Origin: Nostoc sp. LEGE 06077
GTDB lineage: Bacteria; Cyanobacteriota; Cyanobacteriia; Cyanobacteriales; Nostocaceae
Length of the DNA stretch: 64,000 nt
Direction: 5' to 3'
Assembly (NCBI RefSeq): GCF_015207705.1
Contig: NZ_JADEWI010000020.1
Location: forward strand, 34,652-98,651
The translations under genes were made by a program, and so were the position numbers. Each line of letters opens with the position of its first letter. The stretch's first letter is position 1. The notes under the pieces are model-generated. The model saw only the letters and a program-made list of their open reading frames with translations. It was not told the origin of the DNA and did not search any database. This document shows, one piece after another, positions 38,335 to 48,030 of this stretch.

Positions 38335-39501
38335 ATGAAACTGGCAGCAAGAGTAAGTCAGGTAAAACCTTCTTTAACCTTAGCGATCGCAGCTAAAGCT
38401 AAGGCCATGAAGGCAGAAGGTATAGATGTTTGTAGTTTTAGCGCTGGCGAACCGGATTTTGACACACCAGCGCATATTAAAGCCGCAGCAGCAAAAGCTT
38501 TGGAAGAAGGCAAAACCAAGTATGGCCCCGCAGCTGGAGAACCAAAGTTAAGGGAAGCGATCGCCCAGAAGCTGAAAACTGATAATGGTTTAGATTACAA
38601 GGCAGAAAATGTCATCGTCACCAATGGCGGGAAGCATTCTTTGTACAACTTGATATTGGCACTCATCGATCCTGGTGATGAGGTGATTATTCCGGCTCCC
38701 TATTGGCTGAGTTATCCCGAAATGGTAACTTTGGCTGGTGGTGTATCCGTAATTGTCAACACAGATGTTACTACTGGCTATAAAATTACACCAGAACAAC
38801 TGCGCCAAGCCATTACCCCCAAAACTAAGTTATTTGTCCTCAATTCTCCATCTAACCCCACAGGGATGGTGTATACGCCAGAGGAAATTAAAGCTTTGGC
38901 GCAAGTAGTAGTTGATGCAGATATCTATGTAGTTTCCGATGAGATTTACGAAAAAATTCTCTACGACGGTGCAGAACACGTTAGCATTGGTTCTCTCGGT
39001 CAAGAAATTTTTCAGCGTACCTTCATTAGTAACGGATTTGCGAAAGCTTACTCCATGACAGGTTGGCGCTTGGGTTACTTAGCCGGGCCAATAGAAATTA
39101 TTAAAGCCGCCAATTCCATTCAAGGGCATAGTACATCTAACGTTTGTACCTTTGCTCAATATGGAGCGATCGCCGCCTTACAAGATTCTCAAGACTGTGT
39201 AGCAGAAATGCTCCAAGCTTTTACCAAACGGCGACAAGTGATGTTAGAGAGAATTAATGCCATTCCTGGCCTAAATTGTCCCAAACCAGATGGTGCTTTT
39301 TATCTGTTTCCCGACATCAGCAAAACCGGACTGAAATCCTTAGATTTTTGCGACGCTTTGATTGAAGAACATCAAGTTGCAGTCATTCCCGGAATTGCCT
39401 TTGGTGCAGATAATAACATTCGCCTTTCCTATGCCACCGATTTAACTACCATTGAAAAGGGCTTGGATAGGTTAGAAAAGTTTGTGCGCTCCAAGATTTA
39501 G
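38335..39501 (+). CDS. Aspartate aminotransferase-family enzyme (class I)
   Basis: A 388-residue PLP enzyme. The internal aldimine lysine is K237 in [17 protein letters not shown], and [10 protein letters not shown] and NSPSNPTG are typical of the Ib subgroup of aspartate aminotransferases. It transfers amino groups between aspartate and 2-oxoglutarate; in cyanobacteria this subgroup may also use prephenate. The protein is full length and cytoplasmic. ATG 38335 gives [18 protein letters not shown]. It is convergent with a sensor kinase, with a strong hairpin between. Confidence 0.94.
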   Translation: MKLAARVSQVKPSLTLAIAAKAKAMKAEGIDVCSFSAGEPDFDTPAHIKAAAAKALEEGKTKYGPAAGEPKLREAIAQKLKTDNGLDYKAENVIVTNGGKHSLYNLILALIDPGDEVIIPAPYWLSYPEMVTLAGGVSVIVNTDVTTGYKITPEQLRQAITPKTKLFVLNSPSNPTGMVYTPEEIKALAQVVVDADIYVVSDEIYEKILYDGAEHVSIGSLGQEIFQRTFISNGFAKAYSMTGWRLGYLAGPIEIIKAANSIQGHSTSNVCTFAQYGAIAALQDSQDCVAEMLQAFTKRRQVMLERINAIPGLNCPKPDGAFYLFPDISKTGLKSLDFCDALIEEHQVAVIPGIAFGADNNIRLSYATDLTTIEKGLDRLEKFVRSKI

Positions 39502-39505
39502 GGTC

Positions 39506-39537
39506 TTTGGTCATTTGTCGTATGACAAATGACCAAA
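39506..39537. terminator. Bidirectional terminator, 14-bp perfect stem
   Basis: TTTGGTCATTTGTC (39506-39519) and GACAAATGACCAAA (39524-39537) pair perfectly around GTAT. The hairpin lies between the convergent aminotransferase and Cache-kinase genes and continues into AATTTTT. Confidence 0.7.
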
Positions 39538-39553
39538 AATTTTGGCGAGATTG

Positions 39554-41482
39554 TTAAGCAGCTTGCTGACTTAAGGGAATTGTCATCACAAATTCTGTAC
39601 CTTGACCAACAGTAGAATTATATTGCAATTTTCCTTGATGTTTTTCCGTCACAATTTGATAACTAATAGATAAAGCCAAGCCTGTACCTTTACCCACAGG
39701 TTTAGTCGTAAAAAAGGGATTAAATACTTGTTTTTGCAAATTTTCTGGAATCCCCACACCATTATCAATAATCCGCACAATTATTTGTTTGTCAGCAGCA
39801 ATTTCAGTTTTAATCCTAATTTCACCTTTACGGTTGTCTGGATCTGAATGCAAATATTGAGGATGAATAAATGACTCTTCTATAGCATCAATCGCATTGG
39901 TAAGCAGATTGATAAACACCTGATTGAGTTCTCCGGCGAAGCATTCTACCAGTGGGAGAACAGCATATTCTTTGATAACTTCAATTTCTGGATGATTGGG
40001 CGTAGCCTTGAGACGGCTTTCTAAAAACATGAGTGTACTATCAATACCTTCATGGATATTTACCATCTTCATTTCTGCCTCATCTAAGCGGGAAAAGTTT
40101 CGCAGAGACAAAACAATTTTTTTAATTCTTTCCGCACCAGCTTTCATCGAAGTGAGTAAATTGGGCAAATCTTCTATTAAGAAATCTAATTCAATTGCTT
40201 CAGACTCATCTTGAATTTCTGCCACTGGTTCAGGATAGTGATGTTGATAAAGTTGCACAACTCTGAGCAAATCTGCAATATATTCTTGGGCAGGAGTGAG
40301 ATTACTATAAATAAAACTCACCGGGTTATTAATTTCGTGGGCAACTCCGGCGACTAACTGACTTAAACTAGACATTTTTTCCGCTTGAATTAACTGAGCT
40401 TGAGTTTGTTGCAATTCTTTGAAAGCTTGCTTTAATTCTTGCGCTTGCTGTTGCAATGTTTTTTGTTGTTGACTTAGCATCACCACCTGGATTTTGGCTT
40501 TATTAGATAGTTGTATCTGCCGCCAACTGATAATGAATGCAACCACCAGTAGTCCACCCAAGATGGAAGCCAGTAAATTCAAGGCTTTTAGTTGAGATTC
40601 GATGTTTTCCCGCGGTATCACCAGTGCTATTGACCAATTTGCTTGTTTGAGGTGAACATAAGCAACATATTTGTGCGTCCCATCAATGGAAATTAGTTCA
40701 ATTCGTTGCTCTTTGTTTACCATCCGCCTAGCCAGCGCCGCCAAGCTAGAGTCACTTGAATTGAGAAAACTGGGAGCAGGTTTTTCTTGCGTTGACATCA
40801 CCTGGGGATGAATAATTGGTTCTCCCTTGGAGTTAAGTGCAAACGCATAACTACCCTTACCGTAGTGCAGTTTGTTGACTACTTGGGTAATTCGATCTAC
40901 CTTCAAACTGCCATTTAAAACGGCAATGGGACGACTGCTAGGATTATAACTTTGGCGAATTGGTGCCGCGATCGCCACAGAAGGAATCCCCGTACTTCGA
41001 CTGATGAAGGGATCTGATATATTAACTTCTCCGGCCAGTGCTTTTTGAATAAAATCCCGATCATTGTTGCTGCTATTGCTTTTACCTACTTCGGTGTTGT
41101 AGTAAGAACCATCTGGTAGGGATAGTGAGATTTTAAAAAAATCCTCAGTGCGCTTAACTTCTGAGTTTAACAAAGGTTCCAGCAATTTCCAGTTTAAGGA
41201 ACGCGCTAAGTCTGTATTCGCAATAGTCTGAATTGTCGTAGAGCAAGTGGCTAACCATTGATCAATTTCATCAGTTCCTTGATTAACTTGCAGTAGCGCT
41301 TTTTCTTGAAGTTGTTGAAGAATTAACTTTCTGACTACAAAATAGCTAGTAATGTCAACAAAACCTATAGCTAAGGTACAACTAATCAAAATCAGTGGTG
41401 TTCTGAGATTAGGGAGTTGCTGTTTTGTGGTGGATTGAGATTGTCTAACTTTGAATAAGTCACGGAATAATAAATAGAACAT
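39554..41482 (-). CDS. Cache-domain sensor histidine kinase
   Basis: A 642-residue kinase. A membrane helix near 33-55 and another near 300-322 flank a ~240-residue extracytoplasmic dCache-like sensor (FKISLSLPDGSYYNT, GIPSVAIAAPI, GSYAFALNSKGEPIIHP, NWSIALVIPRENI). A coiled coil leads to the kinase core with H382 in VAHEINNPV, N-box NLLTNAID and GKGTGLALS. The G-box reads GLALS where GLGLS is usual. No regulator gene is adjacent. The H-box variant matches the receiver-kinase at 3773. I preferred ATG 41482 over TTG 41500. Small-molecule sensing outside the membrane is likely, with ligand unknown. Confidence 0.88.
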   Translation of the reverse strand: MFYLLFRDLFKVRQSQSTTKQQLPNLRTPLILISCTLAIGFVDITSYFVVRKLILQQLQEKALLQVNQGTDEIDQWLATCSTTIQTIANTDLARSLNWKLLEPLLNSEVKRTEDFFKISLSLPDGSYYNTEVGKSNSSNNDRDFIQKALAGEVNISDPFISRSTGIPSVAIAAPIRQSYNPSSRPIAVLNGSLKVDRITQVVNKLHYGKGSYAFALNSKGEPIIHPQVMSTQEKPAPSFLNSSDSSLAALARRMVNKEQRIELISIDGTHKYVAYVHLKQANWSIALVIPRENIESQLKALNLLASILGGLLVVAFIISWRQIQLSNKAKIQVVMLSQQQKTLQQQAQELKQAFKELQQTQAQLIQAEKMSSLSQLVAGVAHEINNPVSFIYSNLTPAQEYIADLLRVVQLYQHHYPEPVAEIQDESEAIELDFLIEDLPNLLTSMKAGAERIKKIVLSLRNFSRLDEAEMKMVNIHEGIDSTLMFLESRLKATPNHPEIEVIKEYAVLPLVECFAGELNQVFINLLTNAIDAIEESFIHPQYLHSDPDNRKGEIRIKTEIAADKQIIVRIIDNGVGIPENLQKQVFNPFFTTKPVGKGTGLALSISYQIVTEKHQGKLQYNSTVGQGTEFVMTIPLSQQAA

Positions 41483-41540
41483 ACAGGTAGTAACCAACAA
41501 ATTTATTTAGCCTTACTACCTATATTTCCCATTCCATGAA

Positions 41541-43316
41541 TTACTCCATGTCTCTTCCCTGCAACATTCCCATCAACTTGCGCTTACGTGCATGGATTGC
41601 CATTAATTTTGTATGATAATTTGACCAGTCAACTTGTTTATCTGATGCTAAGTAGGCAGCGCGGGCTTTTTTGAGCCAATCGACTGCGGCATCATAATAT
41701 TCAGCTTTACCGGCATCCATAATTGCTTCTGCACGACGACAAGCATGAGTAATCACCCATTCAGGACGATGGGGAATGGCAGCATCCATCACCCGATGAA
41801 TGATATCAGCATGATAGATATTTAGTTCATTGGCGATCGCAATCGCATCATCAATTAATCCCTCATGTAAGAAAATATCAACCTTGACTGGTGCAGTTTG
41901 CCAACTAATCTCAACCCGCAGCATTTTTAACAAGTCAGGTTTGACCCTTGCCCATTCTTCCCCAGCCAAATCTTGAATACGTTGGTATTCCTCTAAGGAC
42001 GGGTGTGCCTGAAAGGCTATTTTTTTGGCTTGTAAAGCTGTGGTTTGATCTCCCAACTGCTGGGCTAAATCACTTGTCCACAAACCCAAGTCATATTGAC
42101 AATTTCCTTGTAACTGCAAGCCAATTTGAGCAATATGTAAAGCTTGTGGCAATGCGCCCTGTTCTTGCAAGGTTTTCCCCAAAGCAAAGGCTTCTTCCAT
42201 TGAGTTCATTTCAGTTTTGGCAGCTGCTAAAGCTTCTTCTACCCTGCCAAGTCTGCCCAACATCGTTAAATATTGCCGGGTTTGCCCTTCCGCCTCCGCC
42301 AGATATAAATATTCTTGATAACGTTCTTGCCGTTCGAGAATTTTCAGGCGAATTAAAGCTAAATCATCGGCATAATCGGGAATTTTTGCTTCCCATACGC
42401 CTCTTTCGCTCATCTTGCCTTGCAAAACTGCCACTAGCGGCGGGTAATCCCAACCTTGGCGCAAAGCATCTAAACTTAACCCAAAATCAACATCCCATTC
42501 ATCTTGCCAGACTTCTAAATTTACCTGGATGTCAACTGTTTCCTCATCAGTAAGTTCCGCCGTCAAAATGGCTTCACACCAAGCATTATTCAATTCCCAA
42601 GCAATTTCATCATATTCAACACCATACTCAGCGACTTCATACCAATTTTCAATACAGGTAGAAGTAATTGCTTCTAAAACAGCGATCGCTTTATTCCCTT
42701 CTCCCCGTTCACTTAAATCTACAGCAGATTGAATCAGACTCAACAATTCTTCCGAAATTGGGTCTTCTTCACAGCCATCCTCCAAATAGCGCACACCATC
42801 GTGGATAATCTGCCGCACTTGCCGCCGTACCGGATGGGTATCAATGGTCTTCTGGCGCACAGATTTGAGCTTTTTTCCTTGGGGCGCAGGATTGGTCATC
42901 CAGATGACATGACGATCAATCGTCTCGATCAATTGGGGCTGTTCGGCGACTAATTCTTGCACTAGCCTTTGAGTTTGCACATGATCTAGCCGATCTAATA
43001 ATTGCTCTAATGTCGGGCGATGCTCAATAATTTCTGGCTGGCGGACAAAAACAAGCATAGTTGCCACAATGTGTTTACACCATCCGTCAAAATTGTAGGC
43101 ACAGGTACAATTTGCCGAGGTTAAACTATGACCCTCAAAATTGAGGCTGACACGATAAGGTCTAGCCTCACTACCATCAACTTCTGCGTGTAACAAATTA
43201 CCGCGTCGAGTGATGGTATCCACAGCCCCTGACTCAAAATAAGCCTCACCGCGTTGGTAAGACTTGGCGTTAGCATAACGACGGATGGTAAATTCACTGA
43301 TTTTGGGAATAGACAT
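41541..43316 (-). CDS. SWIM zinc-finger protein with TPR-like C-terminus
   Basis: 591 residues. An N-terminal SWIM zinc finger is visible as C70-T-C72-x7-C80-K-H82 (CTCAYNFDGWCKH). The rest is helical and repeat-like, with acidic stretches and TPR-like helix pairs (LGRVEEALAAAK, QGALPQALHIAQ, DLAQQLGDQTTALQAK). SWIM proteins bind DNA or proteins and occur next to SNF2 helicases in bacteria, but no helicase lies here. I chose ATG 43316; a TTG at 43334 is an alternative. Its function is unknown. Confidence 0.85.
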   Translation of the reverse strand: MSIPKISEFTIRRYANAKSYQRGEAYFESGAVDTITRRGNLLHAEVDGSEARPYRVSLNFEGHSLTSANCTCAYNFDGWCKHIVATMLVFVRQPEIIEHRPTLEQLLDRLDHVQTQRLVQELVAEQPQLIETIDRHVIWMTNPAPQGKKLKSVRQKTIDTHPVRRQVRQIIHDGVRYLEDGCEEDPISEELLSLIQSAVDLSERGEGNKAIAVLEAITSTCIENWYEVAEYGVEYDEIAWELNNAWCEAILTAELTDEETVDIQVNLEVWQDEWDVDFGLSLDALRQGWDYPPLVAVLQGKMSERGVWEAKIPDYADDLALIRLKILERQERYQEYLYLAEAEGQTRQYLTMLGRLGRVEEALAAAKTEMNSMEEAFALGKTLQEQGALPQALHIAQIGLQLQGNCQYDLGLWTSDLAQQLGDQTTALQAKKIAFQAHPSLEEYQRIQDLAGEEWARVKPDLLKMLRVEISWQTAPVKVDIFLHEGLIDDAIAIANELNIYHADIIHRVMDAAIPHRPEWVITHACRRAEAIMDAGKAEYYDAAVDWLKKARAAYLASDKQVDWSNYHTKLMAIHARKRKLMGMLQGRDME

Positions 43317-43914
43317 CGGGCGGATGAAGTGCAAAAATCCTAGGCGTAAATGAATTTTAGATCCAGGTTGGCTTTTCGGCTGATACCGATTTTAAATTCC
43401 CAGTCATAACCATCAGGCTGTTACTGAAATTTCCCACAATACGATACTAGTACAAGAAAGCAGAAGACAAAATATTTACGTCAATAGTAGTTTATTGCTC
43501 CTATTGACTACGAGTATTTTCTAATACTAATTATCTAGGTTTAATTATCCAATGTATTGATGAATCACAGTATAAGCAAGTTCCCCAAATCAAAACCAGA
43601 AGTTTTGCTACCAAGTTGTGATAAATTTTCCTGTTCGAGATTTTGGGAACTGTTAGATGGTAAAGATTGTGAAACCAAAATGCAAAATTGGTATGACAAC
43701 CTGAATCAGTTATTATACCTTTCTCCAAAAAATTAGCCATATCAGTATAAAATTCAATAAGTGAATAATGTTTACTAAACTTGTCAAGAAATTTATCTCT
43801 TAGCTTGTTAGCGTGAATGATAATAGTTGATTTAGCCGTTCCCAACTCTCAATGGGTTGTCAGGATAGCTAGTCAAGTTGAGAATAAATAGGCGAAGCAC
43901 ACGGGGAAACTAAC
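43317..43914. other. Intergenic region with two overlapping doubtful frames
   Basis: A 598-bp gap between the SWIM gene and the dehydrogenase gene. Two antiparallel frames compete: a 58-codon frame on the plus strand (43560-43736, ATG, starts MNHSISKFPKS and ends YLSPKN) and a 104-codon frame on the minus strand (43531-43845, TTG start). Neither has a clear ribosome site, and both cannot be constrained over the shared sequence. I do not recognise either and list them only as candidates. Confidence 0.3.
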
Positions 43915-45342
43915 GTGAGTCATGGATTTGATTACGATTTAGTAATTATTGGCGCTGGTGTAGGCGGACATGGCGCTGCCCTACACGCGGTAAGCTGCGG
44001 TCTGAAAACAGCGATTATTGAAGCAGCTGACATGGGGGGAACCTGTGTTAACAGGGGCTGTATTCCATCAAAGGCGTTGCTGGCAGCAGCTGGACGTGTG
44101 CGGGAGTTACGTAATGCCCACCACCTCAAGTCACTGGGCATTCAAATTGGCAATGTGGAATTTGATCGCCAAGCGATCGCCAATCATGCGGGTAATTTAG
44201 TCTCGAAAATTCAAGGCGATTTAACCAACAGCCTGAAGCGTCTGGGAGTAGATATTATCCGGGGTTGGGGCAGAATCGCTGGGACACAGAAAATTACTGT
44301 CACTGGGGATGGGAGTGAAAAAACCATCACCGCGAAGGATATTATTCTTTCTCCTGGTTCAATTCCCTTTGTCCCGCCAGGAATTGACGTTGATGGCAAA
44401 ACTGTCTTTACTAGTGACCAAGGTGTCAAGCTGGAATCTCTACCGCCTTGGGTGGCAATTATTGGTAGTGGTTACATCGGCTTAGAATTTTCGGATGTAT
44501 ATTCGGCATTGGGCTGTGAAATCACAATGATTGAAGCCCTAGACCAGTTAATGCCAGGGTTTGACCGCGATATTGCCAAACTCGCGGAACGGGTATTAAT
44601 TACCCCCCGCGATATTGAAACTAAAGTTGGTATTTACGCTAAAAAAGTTATTCCCGGTTCGCCGGTGGTAATTGAATTAGCTGATTTCAAAACCAAAGAA
44701 GATTTAGAAGTCATCGAAGTCGATGCTTGTCTGGTGGCGACCGGACGCATCCCCGCAACCCAAAACCTCGGTTTGGAATCTGTTGGGGTGGAATTAGACA
44801 GACGGAATTTTATCCCTGTAGACGATCGCCTGGCGGTATTAAGTGCAGGTGAAGTTGTGCCGCATCTTTGGGCAATTGGTGATGCCAATGGCAAAATGAT
44901 GCTGGCTCATGCGGCTTCTGCTCAAGGTATTGTTGCTGTAGAAAATATCGTTGGGCGATCGCGTACCATCGATTATCGCAGCATCCCCGCCGCCGCCTTC
45001 ACTCACCCAGAAGTTAGCTATGTCGGCTTAACTGAAACCGCTGCTAAAGAATTGGGACAAACAGAAGGTTTTACCGTTGGGACTAGTAAGAGTTACTTCA
45101 AAGGCAACTCTAAGGCGTTGGCAGAAAACGAAGCCGACGGTATCGCTAAGGTAATCTATCGCCAAGATACAGGCGAGGTTTTAGGTGTTCACATCTTTGG
45201 GATGCACGCCTCCGACTTGATTCACGAAGCCTCCGCCGCCATTGCCAACCGTCAATCTGTCCACACCCTCGCCCATCTAGTTCACGCCCACCCAACCCTC
45301 TCGGAAGTTCTAGATGAAGCCTATAAACGGGCAGTAGCTTAA
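43915..45342 (+). CDS. lpdA: Dihydrolipoyl dehydrogenase (E3)
   Basis: A 475-residue flavoprotein disulphide reductase. The FAD-binding [10 protein letters not shown] (13-22), the redox pair C44-VNRG-C49 ([13 protein letters not shown]), the NAD-binding [10 protein letters not shown] and the C-terminal catalytic HAHPTLSE are all intact. E3 reoxidises lipoyl groups of pyruvate and related dehydrogenase complexes and of the glycine cleavage system. The start is GTG 43915, preceded by GGGGAAA. It lies just before trpC, separated by a tandem repeat that forms the trpC leader; a shared transcript is possible but functionally unrelated. The assignment is secure. Confidence 0.96.
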   Translation: MSHGFDYDLVIIGAGVGGHGAALHAVSCGLKTAIIEAADMGGTCVNRGCIPSKALLAAAGRVRELRNAHHLKSLGIQIGNVEFDRQAIANHAGNLVSKIQGDLTNSLKRLGVDIIRGWGRIAGTQKITVTGDGSEKTITAKDIILSPGSIPFVPPGIDVDGKTVFTSDQGVKLESLPPWVAIIGSGYIGLEFSDVYSALGCEITMIEALDQLMPGFDRDIAKLAERVLITPRDIETKVGIYAKKVIPGSPVVIELADFKTKEDLEVIEVDACLVATGRIPATQNLGLESVGVELDRRNFIPVDDRLAVLSAGEVVPHLWAIGDANGKMMLAHAASAQGIVAVENIVGRSRTIDYRSIPAAAFTHPEVSYVGLTETAAKELGQTEGFTVGTSKSYFKGNSKALAENEADGIAKVIYRQDTGEVLGVHIFGMHASDLIHEASAAIANRQSVHTLAHLVHAHPTLSEVLDEAYKRAVA

Positions 45343-45387
45343 CAAAAGTATGAAGGATGAAGTCAGAAGTATGAAATATAAATTTCC

Positions 45388-45457
45388 CACTTCATACTTC
45401 ACACTTCATACTTCCCACTTCATACTTCACACTTCATACTTCACACTTCATACTTCT
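45388..45457 (+). repeat. Five exact 14-bp tandem repeats abutting the trpC start
   Basis: Units CACTTCATACTTC+N occur at 45388, 45402, 45416, 45430 and 45444, differing only in the last base (A, C, A, A, T), and end one base before the ATG at 45458. The upstream 45346-45376 region carries complementary GAAGTATGAA units, so hairpins can form with any of the five units. The array leaves no normal ribosome site next to the start codon. Confidence 0.85.
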
Positions 45458-46345
45458 ATGCAAATCCGTCGCCGTTCACCTAGCCCAGCTATAGATGTAT
45501 CCATCTTGCGTTATCAGGTTGCTGTACCAAATGCCAAACCAAACAATATTTTAGAAGAAATTGTCTGGCAAAAAGAAGTTGAAGTTGACCAACTGCGGGA
45601 CAAGCAGCCTTTGAGCGAATTGCAAAAGCAAGCACTCTCCGCACCGCCAACGCGAGATTTTATCGCCGCCCTTAAACAAGGTAAAACTAAACCAGCGTTA
45701 ATTGCCGAAGTCAAAAAAGCTTCACCCAGTAAAGGCGTTTTACGCGAAGATTTTGACCCTGTAGCGATCGCCCTATCCTATCAACAAGGTGGTGCTAGTT
45801 GCATTTCTGTTTTGACAGATGTGAAATTTTTTCAAGGCAGCTTTGACAACTTAGCCAAAGTACGTGCCGCTGTAGATTTACCATTATTGTGTAAAGATTT
45901 TATTATCTATCCTTACCAGATGTATCTAGCCCGCATTCATGGTGCGGATGCCGTTTTATTAATTGCGGCGATTTTGAGTGACCAAGACTTACAGTACTTC
46001 ATCAAAATTGCTCAAGCCTTAAAAATGGCAGCATTAATTGAAGTCCACAGTCTAGAAGAACTCGATCGGGTATTGGCTTTAGATGGTGTTTCTTTAGTTG
46101 GGATTAACAATCGCAATCTTGAAGATTTCACCGTAGATTTGCAGACAACTTGTCAACTTTTAGCCGTCAGGGGAGAACAATTACAGAAACGCAATATTTT
46201 GGTTGTCAGCGAATCAGGTTTACATACACCTGAAGATTTGAGTGTCGTCACACAAGCAGGTGCAAGTGCTGTGCTAATTGGCGAATCATTAGTCAAACAA
46301 CCAGACCCAGAATTAGCGCTCGCTCGTATCTTAGCGAAAAGTTAG
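45458..46345 (+). CDS. trpC: Indole-3-glycerol phosphate synthase
   Basis: A 295-residue (beta/alpha)8 enzyme of tryptophan synthesis that converts CdRP to indole-3-glycerol phosphate. Motifs include [17 protein letters not shown] (catalytic lysine region), [37 protein letters not shown] and [12 protein letters not shown]. The N-terminal ~65-residue extension is typical of cyanobacteria. I chose ATG 45458 ([13 protein letters not shown]); the frame is open upstream to an ATG at 45350, but that part encodes only the tandem repeat. No other trp genes are adjacent. Confidence 0.95.
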   Translation: MQIRRRSPSPAIDVSILRYQVAVPNAKPNNILEEIVWQKEVEVDQLRDKQPLSELQKQALSAPPTRDFIAALKQGKTKPALIAEVKKASPSKGVLREDFDPVAIALSYQQGGASCISVLTDVKFFQGSFDNLAKVRAAVDLPLLCKDFIIYPYQMYLARIHGADAVLLIAAILSDQDLQYFIKIAQALKMAALIEVHSLEELDRVLALDGVSLVGINNRNLEDFTVDLQTTCQLLAVRGEQLQKRNILVVSESGLHTPEDLSVVTQAGASAVLIGESLVKQPDPELALARILAKS

Positions 46346-46558
46346 TCCAGGTCAAACTATCTGCCTCTACTTTTACAAATCAATTGTTTATTGTATTTTA
46401 AAGAACATATTAACTTATGTGATTACTCTTAAGTTTACTAAAACTTAATTGTTAAATACACCCATACAATAACCAAACATTTGTTTTTTATGTAACAATT
46501 CATGGCAAGAGATAAACTCTAAATAACACAAATTATACATCTGCAATATTTAAGCCAC

Positions 46559-46810
46559 ATGGAGCAAATTCCTCTACCGTCACCCATCCACTACGAATTG
46601 ATTCTCCAACTTTTAGAAAGACAGACCTTGTTAGCCGTCAATCAAAATCCCGATTTGCGACATCAAGTCAATCAACTCATTATTACTCTTCGCAAAGCAG
46701 CAGTTCAGCAAAAACGGCTAGAAGAGATTTGTGAGGTGACATCTATGACTGTTGACCATCGTTGGTCGCTGAATCATCATATTGCGGAGAAAGTGGTTGT
46801 GCCTGACTGA
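46559..46810 (+). CDS. Small helical hypothetical protein (83 aa)
   Basis: An 83-residue soluble protein, predicted mostly helical (HYELILQLLERQTLL, LRHQVNQLIITLRKAAVQQKRLEEICEV), starting MEQIPLPSPIHYEL. It resembles a cyanobacteria-specific small protein family, possibly DUF5340, which I recall only by its N-terminal pattern. No ligand or catalytic motif is visible. A strong terminator follows at 46861. It is monocistronic. Confidence 0.75.
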   Translation: MEQIPLPSPIHYELILQLLERQTLLAVNQNPDLRHQVNQLIITLRKAAVQQKRLEEICEVTSMTVDHRWSLNHHIAEKVVVPD

Positions 46811-46860
46811 CGAGGATATTTTGCTTTGATTATTTGATGTGTAAAAATTGTTAGTTTCCT

Positions 46861-46895
46861 ATCCCCGACTTCTTTAATAAGTTGGGGATATTTTT
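46861..46895 (+). terminator. Rho-independent terminator
   Basis: ATCCCCGACTT (46861-46871) pairs with AAGTTGGGGAT (46879-46889) with one mismatch around a 7-base loop, followed by ATTTTT. It lies 50 bases after the small gene ending at 46810. Confidence 0.75.
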
Positions 46896-47123
46896 ATTCA
46901 TGAATAATTGAGAACTACTATCTTGAAATATATATTATCAGAAAAACCTATTTTAATTGTCAAAAAAAATACGTTTTGAGAATTTATATTTCTGCTGTAA
47001 ATGAGATAACAAAATAGCTCAAATACCTGTTAGGGAATCGTAAGAAATAAGTTTTTTAACTAAAGTTTTTATTTTTAAATTGCCTATGATGGAAATAGGT
47101 AAATTAATGTCTTGAAATAAATT

Positions 47124-47621
47124 ATGCCAAAACGTGTAATTAGAGAAGTTAATAGCTGGTTTCAGCGAGAGAGAATTGTCAATAACCTAGAAAGATTTCA
47201 AGACTTTATTATTATCTCTCTGTGTGTTGGTTTATTCTGCGTCATGCTGATGCGCTTAGGAGATATGTTTTTTTCTTTTTTGCATCCCTTAGATGTGCGA
47301 GAAATAACATCAGATATCCTGTTTATTTTGATTCTTGTAGAGTTATTTCGCCTACTAATTGATTACTTACAAACCCAGGAAATATCAGTAGGTGCAGCAG
47401 TTGAAATTACCATAGTTTCTGCACTACGAGAGGTAATTTTACGTGGAGTCTTAGAAATACAGCAAAATCAGCTTTTTGGAATTTCTACATTTTTATTAGT
47501 TTTAGCAGTAATTTTTATTGCTTTACCTTTAGTGTCACGCTTCTTTGGACATCATACTAATCATGAAACATTATCAGAAGTAACAGAAGTTTTATCAGAT
47601 GGAACTGTTACTTCTGATTAA
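47124..47621 (+). CDS. PsiE-like membrane protein
   Basis: A 165-residue protein with four membrane segments (about 28-46, 66-84, 90-112, 124-144). The pattern LEDFIIISL-type first helix, DILFILILVELFRLLIDYL and VEITIVSALREVILRG matches the PsiE family, named for phosphate-starvation induction in E. coli. Its molecular function is unknown. No clear Pho box was seen upstream. The start MPKRVIREVNSWFQRER is a charged cytoplasmic N-terminus. It is monocistronic. Confidence 0.85.
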   Translation: MPKRVIREVNSWFQRERIVNNLERFQDFIIISLCVGLFCVMLMRLGDMFFSFLHPLDVREITSDILFILILVELFRLLIDYLQTQEISVGAAVEITIVSALREVILRGVLEIQQNQLFGISTFLLVLAVIFIALPLVSRFFGHHTNHETLSEVTEVLSDGTVTSD

Positions 47622-48030
47622 ACATGATTAGAAAATGATGATGTTGAACAAGATATCTTATCGAGCGTGTGATTAATTTTAGTTCAGATTCTGATTTTCA
47701 TAGTTGAGAAACAAAAAACTGGTGGAATAGGGGCTAGATTTGTGTATAATTTTTAAATCTTCTGTAAAATATCTTGGATACTTCAAGATATTTCCTGCTA
47801 CTTGAACCCACATTCAGAAGGAGACAATTACAGCTTTTAAATACCCCTTTGGAAGTGGGAATTAAAGGATATCTGCTGGCCACTGCAATATGTAGTAGTC
47901 TGGCATCAAAGCCATATATGTATGAGTTAGAGACCTCTTTACTTTTGAAGAAATCTTTGTCAAATTCTCCTTATACTTATTCAAGCTCAGGCTCAGAAGA
48001 CAAATCTCTTTTTTAGGAGAAAATTCAGCA
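47622..48030. other. nifV upstream region with a hairpin
   Basis: A 409-bp gap. AAATATCTTG (47767-47776) and CAAGATATTT (47784-47793) form a perfect 10-bp stem around GATACTT. An 80-codon frame beginning with TTG inside this hairpin (47774-48016) lacks a ribosome site and is not accepted. The nifV promoter is presumably here; I could not identify an NtcA site. Confidence 0.45.

Noticed and set aside
41948..42553. A 201-codon frame antisense to the SWIM protein gene
   Set aside because: It lies fully inside a gene with clear motifs on the other strand and shows no recognisable domain.
45350..45457. Longer TrpC start at 45350
   Set aside because: The extra 36 residues are only the translated tandem repeat; ATG 45458 matches the usual cyanobacterial TrpC length.
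45346..45457. CRISPR array at the trpC leader
   Set aside because: The 14-bp units are directly adjacent without spacers, so this is a simple tandem repeat.
47774..48016. An 80-codon frame before nifV
   Set aside because: It starts with TTG inside a hairpin, has no ribosome site and no protein-like features.
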